From Ophioderma brevispina (Eukaryota > Echinodermata > Ophiuroidea > Amphilepidida > Ophiodermatidae), in NCBI GenBank assembly GCA_023653785.1, contig JAMKCH010002960.1, positions 36,232 to 100,231 of the forward strand: a DNA stretch of 64,000 nt, given 5' to 3'. Positions 34,621-46,799 of the stretch are shown one piece after another (within the stretch, counting starts at the first letter, position 1; each line of letters opens with the position of its first letter). The notes beneath the pieces were generated by a model. It made no database searches. It saw only the letters and a list, made by a program, of their open reading frames with translations, and had not been told where the DNA came from. Position numbers and translations under genes: made by a program.

Positions 34621-34849
34621 GAAAACACAGCTAATAATTATGAATAATTATGAGCAGGGCCGCCTTGTTGAGGGGGTGTTGGGTTGTGAGGGTGTGGACA
34701 CCCCATTAACAAATCTCTCCGGCAGAAATGTGCCTTTCAATGGCAAATAAAAATGGTTGACTTGTCGGCAAAATCGGTTTTAATGTAAAAACGCTGTATG
34801 TAAGTGGCTATATTTGAATGAAATAAGTGCTTGTAGAAGTTGCCGTACC

Positions 34850-35950
34850 CCGCTCTTCAGACTGTCTAAAAAAAGTGGTATGGTTACAATCAGGAAAATG
34901 AGTTGAATATGAAATTTCAAAATAAGTCATATTTTTAAGACAAAGACCAGGCTTTCAATGGTGTTGGTTTCATCTTATTTCTTGTGTTCAATCAGAGATA
35001 TAATCAAGTTAATGCGATACACCAAAATCGATTTTTGTGCCCTTTTATGCATGGGCAGCTTGTGTCGCGCAATTATGCCTGCTGCCTTGTAAGCTCACCA
35101 AAAAGATGCAACTTGAAAAAGAAACAAACACACAGATTAACAAAGGGACGTTCGTTTTATCGACAAAGTTGAATAGTCCACATAATCAGTTCAATGATAA
35201 ATATCTTCTTATAAATATAAACAATACAAATATTTATTGCAAGTCAATGAAATGTGAAATGGTTACTTTGAACTTATTACAAAATTGATATCTGTGAAAA
35301 GTCAGGCCAGGAGGAATGTAATTGACCCAAAATAAACACTCCAAATCCACAGAAAAGAATGGTTTTAAAAATATTGCACATCCTTTGTGACATTGACTTA
35401 TTGTGAAAGAAAGTCAATAAAAATGTGAATTAGGAGCACGTATTCAAGGTCGTGGGTAGGAATTAACGTTTCATGATACTTTCAAAACCATTAAAAACTC
35501 TCTCCTCCAGGTGGCTGTACGCTCATGGTTTCTTCTAACAAACAATAGATTGTCGAATTGAGATTCACTTTATCTTAAAGCAGAATTTAATGATCATAAC
35601 TTCCAACATACGTAACTGTTTTCGTTATCTTTAGAGTGTCTTTAATGAGTGTGGAAGTTAATCCATGAAGGATTCTATATCTGTTCAAATGTTGAATAAC
35701 TTATTTTAACTAATTCTTTCACCGTTTTTACTCAACCAGGAAAAGTGGCACAAAACTCGATTTTTGTGTCCGCAGTAAGCTGGAGTTATTTCTCGATTGA
35801 AAAAAGCAGATGAGATGAAACAAAAAAATGCTGGAAAAGCCTGGTTTTTCTCTTGTGATGTACAAAAGCCTTACTTATGTTGAGATATAATATTGAAAAA
35901 AAAAAATAGTAGGTTTTGATTGTACATGTTTTTAGACAGGCTGTAGTAGA
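34850..35950. mobile_element. Large inverted-repeat element ending in GTCTAAAAA
   Basis: The left end (AGACTGTCTAAAAAAAGTGG at about 34858) is the inverse of the right end (TTTTTAGACAGGCTGTA at about 35932-35947). The arms share AAAGACCAGGCTTTC/GAAAAGCCTGGTTTTTC and CGATTTTTGTG. The interior (CTCCTCCAGGTGGCTGTACG, about 35507) matches 8650-8720. About 1.1 kb, no coding frame. A half copy lies at 8620-9310. Confidence 0.7.
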
Positions 35951-35999
35951 ATTTTTTTCGAACCAGACTGTAAAAATGGATGGTCGTGTCCTACATAAC

Positions 36000-36960
36000 T
36001 AGTGGGGAACTGTAGGTGCACAGATCTAATGTGAGTGTGCAAACCTGGATAAAACTGAATTTTTTGGTACACAAGTACTTATGCATTTAAGGGGTAAAAC
36101 ATGTAAAATGTTCCAATTGTGTTGATAAGCACACCATGATGTTTGTCTTGTCTGGTTTACAAGGTTTAAAAAGGATATATGTTTTTATACCAAATATGGC
36201 TTGGGGTTTTGAATTATGGGGTAAAAACTTAAAAAATGGGGGAAAGGTTCTAATTTTGGTTTGTACAGGGGTAAAAAATTAAAAGTTGCTCCAAATAAAA
36301 CGTTGTCCACATTATGGTTTTCAGCTAATAAAATGCAAATGTAGGAATAGTTTTGACCTTTCTTAAGTGTTTGGTTATTATAAATTTTCTTAAAAAAAAA
36401 AAAAGTATAGACCGTATTCAATAGCCAGGCCATGTTGGGGACAAGATAGACGCATTCCGTACCTACAATACATTCACCTGTCAATGATCCCTGTGCAACT
36501 TCGCTAAACATGGACGATTGACAGCTAATGTATTGTTAGTCCTGGATTTATGCATTCTGTCGCCAAACATGTCTGGTGGCGAAGTCATCGTGAATACGGT
36601 CTATCCGGCAGCTATTGGATTCCATTGACGGTGACCATTGTGTTGGATAACGTGAAAAACTAGCAACACAGAAATTGGGTAATCTATCCTGTTATTTCAA
36701 TCCTGTATGCTATTGGGAAACAATTTGCACCACATATTACCTGAATCAAAGCAACTCTTAACTTTTGATCCAAAATTGACTTGTAATATTGAGCGGGGAC
36801 AGTGTGTGTAAAAACCATTAAATCTAAAGAACTACCCGTATAAGAACCCAGGTTTAAAATAGATGTAAAAACATACCTTTTGGAATCATTTTATGGATTA
36901 TCAAAGCCTAAGTACCTTTGCACACTCTTTCACTACAGTCCCCTGACGAACCTATTACAA
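36000..36960. mobile_element. Foldback element, GTACAGGGGTCAAA family, member 2
   Basis: The left end GTGGGGAACTGTAG (about 36002) is inverted at the right end (CACTACAGTCCCCTGA, about 36932). The arms share TTTGGTACACAAGTACTTATGC-type and GTACAGGGGTAAAAAATTAA phrases with the copy at 56396-58175. The interior carries an independent MITE at 36408-36603. There is no open frame of interest. Confidence 0.75.
36408..36603. mobile_element. TA-flanked MITE nested in a foldback element
   Basis: GACCGTATTCA at the left and TGAATACGGTC at the right are exact inverses, each bordered by TA. The sequence is 196 bp including the TA sites and lies inside the 36000-36960 element, so it is younger than its host. 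Confidence 0.75.
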
Positions 36961-36969
36961 CGATATGTC

Positions 36970-39540
36970 TTAAAATCAAAAACTAATAAACATTGTTCGT
37001 AAAAACCAATACATTTCCTATTATGATAGATGTATCTAATCCAACAACCACTACGAAAACAGTTGCCGATGTGTCATGTGCGGAGCGCGAAAGGGTCATT
37101 CAGTAATTTTGTTTTCCTCCAGATCATACAAGATACAGTCCACGCTTGGTTCACCTGAACATTTAAGATATTCTTTTTGTATTCCTACATGCTCCTGGAT
37201 GTTCGAACACCTTATTCATACTATAAACACCGCGTATTAACTATCTGTGTGTAAATACTCCTAGTTACATTCCATGTTTGGCTATTCATTCATATATGGA
37301 ACCACAAAACAACACACATCAAACGTCTGTTTGTTCGAACTGAAAAAAATAGTGTTTCTTGCTATAATGAAGTTTTTGAAATGAGTGAGTTATTCCTTGT
37401 TTAATTCTTTTATAAAGTGAGCGCAGACTCTAGTAATATTGAGGTCCTTTTATCTATAGATTGATTAAATTTACTGTAAGTTGTTACGGCGTACTTTTCA
37501 TATTATGTATGATATGTATCTATAGATTTAGACAATAATATCTAGAGTAAATTAACAAAGTGTGTCAAAACATCTAATGTAAAATAATTTATTTAATACA
37601 TAGAATTAAAAAGCCATCGTTTCAAAGGGACCATCCTTTCTTTATCAAGGTGAAACTAAGATACCAAATACCAGCTCCATACAGATACAGATGTGCCGAT
37701 GAGACCAGCTCTCGTAGTTGAAGAGTATTTATTATGGTCTGTTCAATTAACTTAGATGGCCAGGTTTTTATTAATATTTAAAAAAATATACGCTTTCGAA
37801 AAAAAATCACAAAATTGAAAAAAGTTGTCTACTCATCATTGGACCCAACAAGTCATTGGGTTCAAAATTGCAAAAACATACTTCTTCTTTGGATATTTTG
37901 ATTCAATTTACACTGATTTTCATTGAAAACGACAACAAACGGGTCCAGGTGATGTTGACTTTGACTCTGAAAAGTATTTGATGACAGACCATTCACGAAT
38001 TAGGGGCGCTTCAAAAAGCATGCCAATGAACAATAGTATTGTTCGTGGACATTACTTTGATTTCAGGTTTATTTGATAAATGCATCGTTGAAAATACGAT
38101 ACTTTTAATAGAGGCCCTGTCTGTTTTATTCAAATTGGTACGGACAAAAGATCATACAGCTCTCCTGAATGTTGTACATTCAAGTTAATGCCGTGTGAAA
38201 CTTTGGATATCTCGTTTGTATTGCAACAAGGTTCGGATTCTGATCCTGTTGAGGCAAAGTTGGTATTATTTAGTTCATACCAGTAGCGGACAATGTTGAT
38301 CGTGAATAATATCCCGATGACAACTTTACTACCTACAAAGTGGAGTAAATGGAACCTTCACATAAAACGTAATTACTAATGGTACCAAACCTTTATTCGC
38401 TCATTTTGAAACGAGGGTAAAATACCAAGATTTCAATAGATTTGAAGGTTTAAATGTCCCGAGTCCCCTATGGCATGTTAAAAAACGTCCTCTAGGTCCA
38501 AGGAGATCAAACAAATTTCTTTTCGTGCCAATTATTTCGAATCGTGCGGGATTTTTTTAAATAACTTAATAAAAACAAAAATCTAAGTTAAGGAACAGAC
38601 AGAGTACAATTGGGAACAGTTACTCAGAGGTTCAACGAATACCCATCCGTACGATCATCGGGTACCGATCCTCAGAGGGATGGTATTGCCATAGTCGGGT
38701 CTTAACCACAAGATCTGTATATATATACATTACTATGGTGTCACAACCAAAAATACACATGCATGATAGCACTGGTCTGTACCAATGAATAGTCAGGAAG
38801 TTGGCTTCAAATCACTACGAGTAGTGGGGGCCATACATAAAATAACAGTTGTATTTTCAGGTGACATCTTTGGAATTAAAAGTGCGCATCCATTACAGGA
38901 GAGCTTAATGAGAACAATTCAAAAGTTATAGACTCTGGAAAGCAAACCGTTACTCAGAGTTTCACGAATATATAATTATAAGATCATTGTCGTATTGCTC
39001 TCGGACTCACAAAGGTCAGATATTTTAGTGGGAAATATAATGCAATAGATAACCACGTTACCTTTTCTGTCTTTCAATTGCAAATTTCATTTTGCTTGCC
39101 CTTTCCTTGTAAAGGGAATTTATTATTGAATCTTAGATATTCCTGACTAGCAAATCGTGCTTATCCCTTTAATGAACATGTGAGCAATCATCAACCTCTA
39201 ATGGTAGGGAATGTGTGTATCATAATTGTGAATTGGTTTTTGCCAAGTCACATTGCGTATATAATTGCTTATACGATTATTAGCGGTGAGTGGGCGTGAT
39301 AGATTGAGTTCCAGGTGGGTGTTTCGTTTTTATTTGGACATTGTTACAATGAAGTCACATTTTATTAAACCAGATGTACCTGACGCTTTGATCTGTAATA
39401 GGATGTATAAGGGGAATAGTTGTAAGGTATTCTACGAAATTTGTAAAGAAATAAGAAAAATGACAATGATAAAACAGGCAGAAAGGCAGATACAAACACT
39501 TAGAAAGGCGGACAGACCCCGGGGGGGGGGGGGGTGTTGA
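36970..39540. other. No gene recognised
   Basis: AT-rich sequence. A stretch near 37132-37200 (CGCTTGGTTCACCTGAACATT) resembles 42885-42950 (CACCTGGTTCACCTGAACATT), marking a weak shared repeat. The frame at 39265-39540 ends in a G-run and shows no domain. Confidence 0.45.
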
Positions 39541-39549
39541 CTCAAAGGT

Positions 39550-40005
39550 GGTGGGTACCCATGCTAGTTCCAGGGGTTCTGCAAAGTGACCCATAACTGG
39601 ACCAATATTCAGATACATAATACACCCCTAACGGGACCAGTATTAAGTTAAATTATACCCGTTTTCGGTGAACAGATTTCCCCCTAAACCGGACCAATTT
39701 GCGTAAAATAAAACCTAGCGGGACAGGCTTTCAATACGTGAATTAAAAAATATACCATTTTAAAGAACCAATATATGAGAAAAATAACACTTGTAATAAT
39801 GTAGAAAATTCTACACAATGCAGGCGTTTATTTTACTGACATGTTAAGTAATTTTCCATGTTTTTCAATGAGCCAGTACAATCTTACTGAATTTGATACC
39901 CCCTAGCGGGACTAGAACTTGATTATTGTAGAATTTTGATACCCCTAGCGTACGTCCCGCATTTGCAGCTCGTCCCTCTTTTTTGGACGAGCATTGGGTA
40001 CTCGA
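39550..40005. mobile_element. DNA element with CATGCTCGTTCC-like ends, copy 2 (inverted relative to copy 1)
   Basis: It begins GGGTACCCATGCTAGTTCC, runs through CAGGGGTTCTGCAAAGTGAC and CCTAACGGGACC, and ends GTCCCTCTTTTTTGGACGAG. These are the reverse complements of phrases at 26625-27290 in reverse order. It is shorter than copy 1. Confidence 0.65.
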
Positions 40006-40089
40006 CCAAAACCCAAGAAACCGCCCCCCCGGAACAGACAGACATTGTGCTTGTATGAGGTAAGGAAGACGAAAGCGCTATCATCTTAA

Positions 40090-40530
40090 ATATTGCTACG
40101 CTTTCTTTAAAATGGGCTCCAAATTGTTCATATTCCTCAACGACTGCAACAAAAAATTTTGCACCGTAAACATATTTTAAAATTTGGAGATCAATAGAGG
40201 TCAATGGGGCTTGACCTTGTTGTTCATTTTTTAGATAATCAAAATACAAACGAGGTGTCAACTATATTGTTGCAAATCCTGTGGAAAGATGAACAAGTTG
40301 AGCCCATTTTTTTAAAGAAATAGATGACATATTAAAGATTTTTTAACCTTTCGTGATGACCTTGGACATTTGACACTTGTGCATTATATCACCATAACCA
40401 TTAAGTTGTAAGTCGTACAATCTATACCTTTTTTAATCCTTGTAACAAGACGAAACACTTTGGTTACTTTTTACCAGCACATCAAGTATTTTCCATTTTT
40501 GACCCCTGTGTTATGAATTTTCCCCCATCT
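40090..40530. mobile_element. Foldback family, partial member 3
   Basis: Contains AGGTCAATGGGGCTTGACC (about 40199, inverse of the centre of the 63230-64000 element), CAATCTATACCTTTTTTAAT and TTTGACCCCTGTGTTATG. These are in the order of the right arm of other members. The left arm is missing. Confidence 0.6.
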
Positions 40531-40539
40531 GGATTCCGC

Positions 40540-41125
40540 CCACAATTTCACGAGGGGGCACTCCCCGCTAAATTGTTCATTAACCTTCATAGAAGGTTCA
40601 TCCATTGAGAAATGCTGCTCTGCTCTCCACGGTCACGGAATTGCCTCCAAATGACCCAACTATACTTCCAGGTGAAGCGTACGTGTCAGTCTAGTCATGG
40701 ATAGGGCATCCTTGATTGGCATCCGTGTTCGTAACACTCCATCACAACCGTATACATGGTTACGCGTTGGCCACCTCGAAGCCCGCACCACCCAAGATAG
40801 GGAAGAGGACATCATCTATGAATCCCCGTACTGATGACTGTCAGGTCCGCTCAAGCGATCCATATCTTCAAGATCAAGTAGGTAAAGAGTCACCAACATT
40901 TCCTCATGCTCTCTGCTGTTTTGCCACAGTTCTTTAGTGCACTGTGGCAGTTCTTTCATCCTTAACTTGTTCTTATTCGTTCCACGACTTCCATCTGCCC
41001 ATCTGCTTATCCTTTGGCCAAGGCACTAGAACTCCTGAATGATCAGGTTTCCATTACTGATGTACTGGGATACATTTACAGATCCCCTCACTAGCGGCTG
41101 TAGTGTATCCCCACACTTTTTTTAC
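40540..41125. other. No certain gene; unidentified coding-like stretch
   Basis: Less AT-biased than its surroundings. The frame 40716-40937 reads ...PKIGKRTSSMNPRTDDCQVR and is serine/proline-rich. It may be a retroelement remnant, but no diagnostic box is present. It ends where the foldback copy at 41130 begins. Confidence 0.3.
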
Positions 41126-41129
41126 ATAT

Positions 41130-41420
41130 AGTGGAACGGTTTGGACTGCAAAATTGTTAACAACCTAGGTACAACAAAAAGCAAACAATTCTATTCGAAA
41201 GATGGTAATAAATCATGTTAAAAAATGATGGTTGTGGTCAAAAACTTTGGTGGTAGTGGTGTTTTTTGGGTCACAAATCACGTTTTTGAGCTAAAAACTT
41301 AAGAAAATCAAGATTTATTAATTTCTTAGCAAAACAAATTTTAATCATGATGCAATACTATCAATCTCTGACATTTATATTATAGATTTCTGTTGTATAC
41401 AATATATAAAGGGTCTAGAC
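41130..41420. mobile_element. Truncated copy of the element at 51963-52604
   Basis: GGTTTGGACTGCAAAATTGT, GTGGTCAAAAACTTTGGTGG, TCACGTTTTTGAGCTAAAAA and TATACAATATATAAAGGGTC follow in the same order and spacing as at 51968-52262. It stops at GGGTCTAGA, while the 51963 copy continues into its second arm. Confidence 0.85.
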
Positions 41421-43260
41421 GTCACACCCTGCCTAATGCATGTCGTGTGATCTATCCCAACCAATTACTGCACGGGTCGTACATGTACAATCAGGGGAAA
41501 CCCTTAAACAGCAAAGCGCTGTGACAAGAGGTTCCGATAGCCCATGTGAATTGAATGAAGCATACGGATATCGGAACTAGCAAAACGGTAAATGGAACGC
41601 TGTCATGGATGGGAAATGTTATGAAGAAATGTGGTTTGCCTTGTGCATGTTAGCAGCGTCAAGAGCACTAAAGACGATGTCAGAACTAACTTGAACCACT
41701 GTCATTTTCACTAAAATGGACTTTGATCTATTGTAACCCCAAATTGTACTAAGTTTCTACGAAATTATTATGAGTTAAATGAGAATGAAATGTAATTTGA
41801 GAATTTTGCCCAAGGCCAAACTTTTCTGTCCTTTGGAATAGCGCTATGCAAGTGACCCAACCAATGCTAATTATATTAAGCAGTGGCGCGCTTTTCAATA
41901 TGATCTAATGATGTTGTAAAGAAGTTCGTTTGTGAATAGTTGAAGGTGTGTGTTATAATCGGTTTCAAATTAAGTGAGAGTCCTTGCATATTTCCATGGG
42001 AATATTCATGTAGGATTCTATGCAGCCTAGACATTTGTTACCATTAACAAAACATATTTTGGCCATGGTACAAAATTACTACATTACTCGAAACCTTTCC
42101 TCCTGGAAACTGATGGATTTGCTTCTTTCATAATGGTCTGTTAATAATAAAAGACATGTTTGGCCGGATGTTAGGGAACTCCTAATCCGCTTTGAGCTAA
42201 TCTCTTTACAAGGTTGGATGGTCAATTAAAAACTTAGTTGCGTTTTGTGTGTAATTGCTGTAAGAATTATAATTCCTCCTATGCTGTGATAAGGAATAAC
42301 GTTTTGCATAGTCAAAGGTAAGTTTTGTTAAAATAACAACTGGTTTATTACAAATAATTTCCGTGTTTTCAAGTGATAATGAAATCAAATGTCTAGGAGG
42401 GTAATGAGTAAAGACACTCAAACTATTTTTGTTATGGAATAATGTATTTCAGTCAACATTTACGAAACACCCTAAGAACTCACAGTGGCTGGAAATTCAT
42501 ATGAAGGTCTCACTATTTTTAAATCCTAGTATAATAATTGAACACATCATGTGTTAACGCAATCACATTTATTACTGTTAGAACCATCAACGCTGATTAG
42601 GTGTTCAATAAGTGTTACTCCGATAACTGCAATATATTGTTAATGATTATATTAAACTTGTTCTGCAATGCATGGCTAATGCCAGTTTTGAAACAAGTGT
42701 ACCATAACTGGAAGCGGCGCTATTTTTTAATTTTCTATTTTGGTGCACCTATGGACGGACCTGAAAAGGTGTAGATGAAAAATCACCATGCTGGAAGACG
42801 GTCCTTTTCGCTGAAGGTTAAAATATGTTGAAATGGGTTTTGTTTGCATTCCATGATCATCCAAGCATGCGAAGAATACAATACATGCACCTGGTTCACC
42901 TGAACATTCCAGATCATGTTTTGGCAGCTGATTTTTTGGTATTCTCTGCATACTGGGTCCTGGAAGACTGGTCTGGCTTAGTTAACCAATTGGACGCCTG
43001 TACCAGTGTCTCATACTATACTACTGTCGAGAGGTTTGGCAAGACTGCAGTTTCATATAAGCCGTGATGATATATACATAGAAAAACAACCACCATGGAA
43101 TCTAACGAGCTGGAACCAGCTAAAACGGCGATAGTCATCAAATGACCCACTGCTTTTTGAAAAAAAATTGTAGGAATCCCACCATTTTTTTGGCTCTGCA
43201 AACATGGGTTGTGAAAATCACATGTTAAAAAACCCCTCAAAACTGGGTTAACAAGTTATG
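41421..43260. other. No gene recognised
   Basis: AT-rich sequence apart from the weak repeat near 42885-42950. The short frames at 42206, 42727 and 42825 lack motifs and splice context. Confidence 0.45.
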
Positions 43261-43267
43261 TGAACAT

Positions 43268-43441
43268 TATACAAATACTACCTGGCTTAGAGGAATAGGC
43301 ACACTAATTTTGCCTTGGTACTGGCTACGGGGCCTATCACCCCGAACCCGAAGGGTGAGGGGTGATAGGACTGTAGCCAGTACCAAGGGAAAATAGCGTG
43401 CCCTATTTCCCGATATAAACCATGTAGTATTTGTTTTATTA
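43268..43441. repeat. Long imperfect palindrome
   Basis: Outer arms ACAAATACTACCTGG and the inverse CCATGTAGTATTTGT enclose an inner pair: GCCTTGGTACTGGCTAC faces GTAGCCAGTACCAAGG, and CCTATCACCCC faces GGGGTGATAGG. The loop is about 17 bases. There is no coding capacity. Confidence 0.82.
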
Positions 43442-43861
43442 CACCTCACTGTGACTCTGAGGACGAGGTTTGGCAACCGTTCAATCTATTTCCCTAGGGA
43501 AATAGCTCGCGTAATAGGAATCAGCCAATGAAATAGCATGATTATGTTCATGAATATTCATGAGGTGTAATAACAACATTTGTGAAAGCATCTTATGGAA
43601 ATAATTTTATTGAGTGATAAATTTTTCAGCCCTTTTCACATCATTTCCCCATAGCACTTTGCAAACTGAAAAGGAGGAAATATTAAATGTTACCTATTCG
43701 TGAATCTTACACAAGTAAGCTCCCAATGAGCAAATATTTCTTTGAATGTGCGAAAAACAAAGATCCCATTTAATATACAATTTTTCCTTTCTACACACAG
43801 AGTAGACAACTCAAAGAAAACTACTTAGCACAAAATTTCAACCTAACTCAACATGCATATA

Positions 43862-43932
43862 CACACGTACGCACGCGCACACACACATACATTCGCAAGC
43901 ACGCACGCACACACATACACACACACACACCA
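43862..43932. repeat. CA/GCACAC microsatellite
   Basis: A CA-rich run (ACACACAC interrupted by CGCACG) spans about 70 bp. The Cys/Val-rich 61-codon frame on the minus strand is a product of it. Confidence 0.9.
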
Positions 43933-43939
43933 CCCCCAC

Positions 43940-46440
43940 ACAAACACCAACTGAAAGCACTCCATATTCCCCTGACAAAAACCTATAATATTGTATTCGC
44001 CTTATAACCACACTTTCGTTCATTCATTACAACTTGTAACCACCCTAGTCACGATTCTTCTTGTAACATAATCTACATTTAAAATAGATTTATTGTTTTT
44101 TTTGTTGTTTTTTTTTTGGTTATTTTTGTCTACAAAGACCCCCCCAAATACAATTCACGCCACTCTATGCGCCAATCTTTATGATACGAATCACGCGCAA
44201 TATGTCTAACAATTCTGTGATATATATAAGCCGAAAGTTTATTGAGTGAACGTGTAATTTTGTTTTATTTTGTTGAATTTTATAATATACTATTTCTATT
44301 CATAAATAGAGATTAGAAAAAGGTGATAGCGGATTTCCATCTTAACAAGCCTTGAGTGACTTCCAATAAGGCTGTCGAGGATGTATATGCGGTAAGCAAC
44401 TTTATAGTCACCACTGTAAAAAAACTGATGTTGTAATGATCCTGTTATATTATTATATGACTAATTCAGCATAATATCAGTCATTTTTCCCCAAAATCAA
44501 AATGCACATTTGTCTCTAAATGCTAGTGTTAGGTCATATCAACACCTTAGATTAATGTGCTTTTGTGAAAAACAGACCACTAACCATTTAAAGCGGTCCG
44601 AAGATGCCAGTTACGATGTTTTGGCCTAAAAAAAGTCGGTCCCGACTTTTATTAGTAAACAAAAGCATAAAACAAATCACAATTTCTTGGCCAAATTACA
44701 GCGCGTTACGCTTTAGCCACTGCAGGGATCTTTCCTACAACAATTTCCAACAAACCGTTGCACTGAATTTGGCGTTAAGGCGAAATTCTGTGTCCCCTTA
44801 AAGTTTCCATTGTTTGGCGTTATTCCGTCAAAGGATATGAATATTAATAAATTCAAATGAGTGGAATAACAAAGGGGTCTGAATAGTAATTAAATTATAA
44901 CAGCTCATTATAACCTAATGGATTGTTGTGGGGCTGTGTTGTTAGTATAATTTATTTACCTGCTATCTGAGTTATTTACGATGCAAAGGTTTGTTTCTGT
45001 GTGAAGAAATGAACACCCTGTCTAAATTGACGGTTGTTTCAAATGATTTTTCCTTCTAGGGAACTGAAGATTACTTCGGACGAGTTGTGTTTTCCCAAGG
45101 TCATTTATTAAGACAAAGTCTATGGTCTATATCAAATGCTGTCATAATGTACGTACCGAATGTGGTAGGATAGGAAGCAGTGGTCAATTGCGTGTGTCTA
45201 TTATAATTTTCCAAAGCGCTCAGTTATGATTAGAAGTGGAATTATTGACTTCTGAAACTTGAAGTGTTTGCACTTAACAAGGGCGCGCCGTGTTACAGTG
45301 GTACGTAATGTATGAATAATGTGCAAGTGTGTGTGTGGTGTTACCTCGTTCATCCCACACGCAATACACTTTTTTTATGGCGAAATGGACTCTTGACTTC
45401 ATTGAATTAATGCCTTCATTGAAATACCTATAGGGGCTGTCGAGATGGCAGCTACGAGAAGCTTTCCACATCTCGCTATCTAGAGTCAATTAAGGGTCAA
45501 GCTTGGGCCATAGATGTAGTAACGCCACTGATGGCACACTGACAATCTCTTTTAAAGTTCAGTCCAGCGCAACAATGGTCGTCCGTTAGGTTACGTGCCC
45601 CCAACTAACCTTTCAAGACCAATTTTGTGAGATCTTGTGTTGACTATTCTGACAGTATGATCAAATAGTTTTGCACTAAAAAATTCGTCAAGGATTGATG
45701 TTTAATACCTGAAATCTTCTTCTGCTGACTCAAGGATCTTTCTGAGGGGGGACATTTCAAATGTTTCCAGCTTCTTAATTCTTCGCTTAAGGTCCAGATT
45801 TCTCATCATATAGCACGATTGAACAGTACAAGACTGTTTAGTTGAGAATGATACTCTCTGGCAACCGATGGGCTTAATATACTCATGGTGCCTACATGGC
45901 TTTTTGAAAGAGAAACTATTACTGATAAATAGTAATATTTCAGAATTTTGTTTTCTTCTCTCGAGGGTTTTCAATGATTATGTGTCAACCGGGCCGACGG
46001 TCATAATATAGGGTTTTCTTCCGTGATGCAATCGCTCGTTACAAATACTTATTTATTACCAAAGGATCTACAAGTATTTAAATAGCATGTAGTACCATTA
46101 TGTGATGGTAAAATAATTCACCTCTCCCGTATATTTTGTATTTCTGGCAGCACCTATTGCACTTTGCACCATTCGACGTCACTCTTTTGTCCTAAACACT
46201 GTAATACCCCTGTACATATTGAATATTCCGGCCTAGGACTGTGTAAATGTATTGATCCAATGTTTGCTATACCCAGTGTAATTTCTGATCATCACGGAGA
46301 CACAGCATCACCTTTCAACCGAGCAACTACAACTACACGGTGATTACCTGAATACCGTTTATTTTCTTTTATTTTTTATTTTTTTTTATTACCTGTGCTT
46401 GGCCTGGTGTTTGGAAAAGAACATACAAAAAAATGCCCCA
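43940..46440. other. No gene recognised
   Basis: An open stretch after a fair acceptor at 45059 (CCTTCTAG) reads GTEDYFGRVVFSQG and on for about 37 codons, but no family is recognised. On the minus strand near 45735-45780 FEMSPLRKIL resembles a LINE phrase (compare 49600-49680), suggesting a very short remnant. Otherwise nothing is supported. Confidence 0.35.
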
Positions 46441-46494
46441 ACCAGACCTCACAACAAAATCATACATGTGCAAAGAAATTACATAAAAAATTTC

Positions 46495-46790
46495 AATTTC
46501 GGGAGTTCGAGCCCCACTATTGTCAACGTGTTTTGTGTCCCTGGCAGCCACTTGTCTCAAATGCCTCGTCCACCCAAGCGAATCTTGGTAGCTGCTATGG
46601 GGAATTTACGATTCTAACGGCTGATGAGCTTGTGCGCTTGTAAGGCATGTCTTCAGCAGCCACCTAAGTGAAGCGAAATGACGTCGTGACGAGTTTTGAG
46701 GCGATTCCTTGAAGGCGGCGTAATAATAATTGTGAGGGGCTGTGTGCTTGTAGAGCGCCAAATAAATGCTCCGTTATTATTCTTATTATA
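46495..46790 (+). mobile_element. 5'-truncated SINE related to 29244-29546
   Basis: It begins at a B-box-like GGGAGTTCGAGCCCC and continues GTGTTTTGTGTCCCTGGCA, parallel to 'gttgtgtccttgggcaa' of the other copy. It ends TAGAGCGCCAAATAAATGC followed by TTATTATTCTTATTAT. The A box is missing or unrecognisable. It is about 300 bp and decayed. Confidence 0.75.
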
Positions 46791-46799
46791 TTATAATAT

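Noticed and set aside
43838..44023. Cys-rich 61-codon minus-strand frame
   Set aside because: Encoded by a CA/CGCA microsatellite.
45060..45175. Open stretch GTEDYFGRVVFSQG... after a CCTTCTAG acceptor
   Set aside because: No recognised family, weak donor candidates, and no partner exon nearby.
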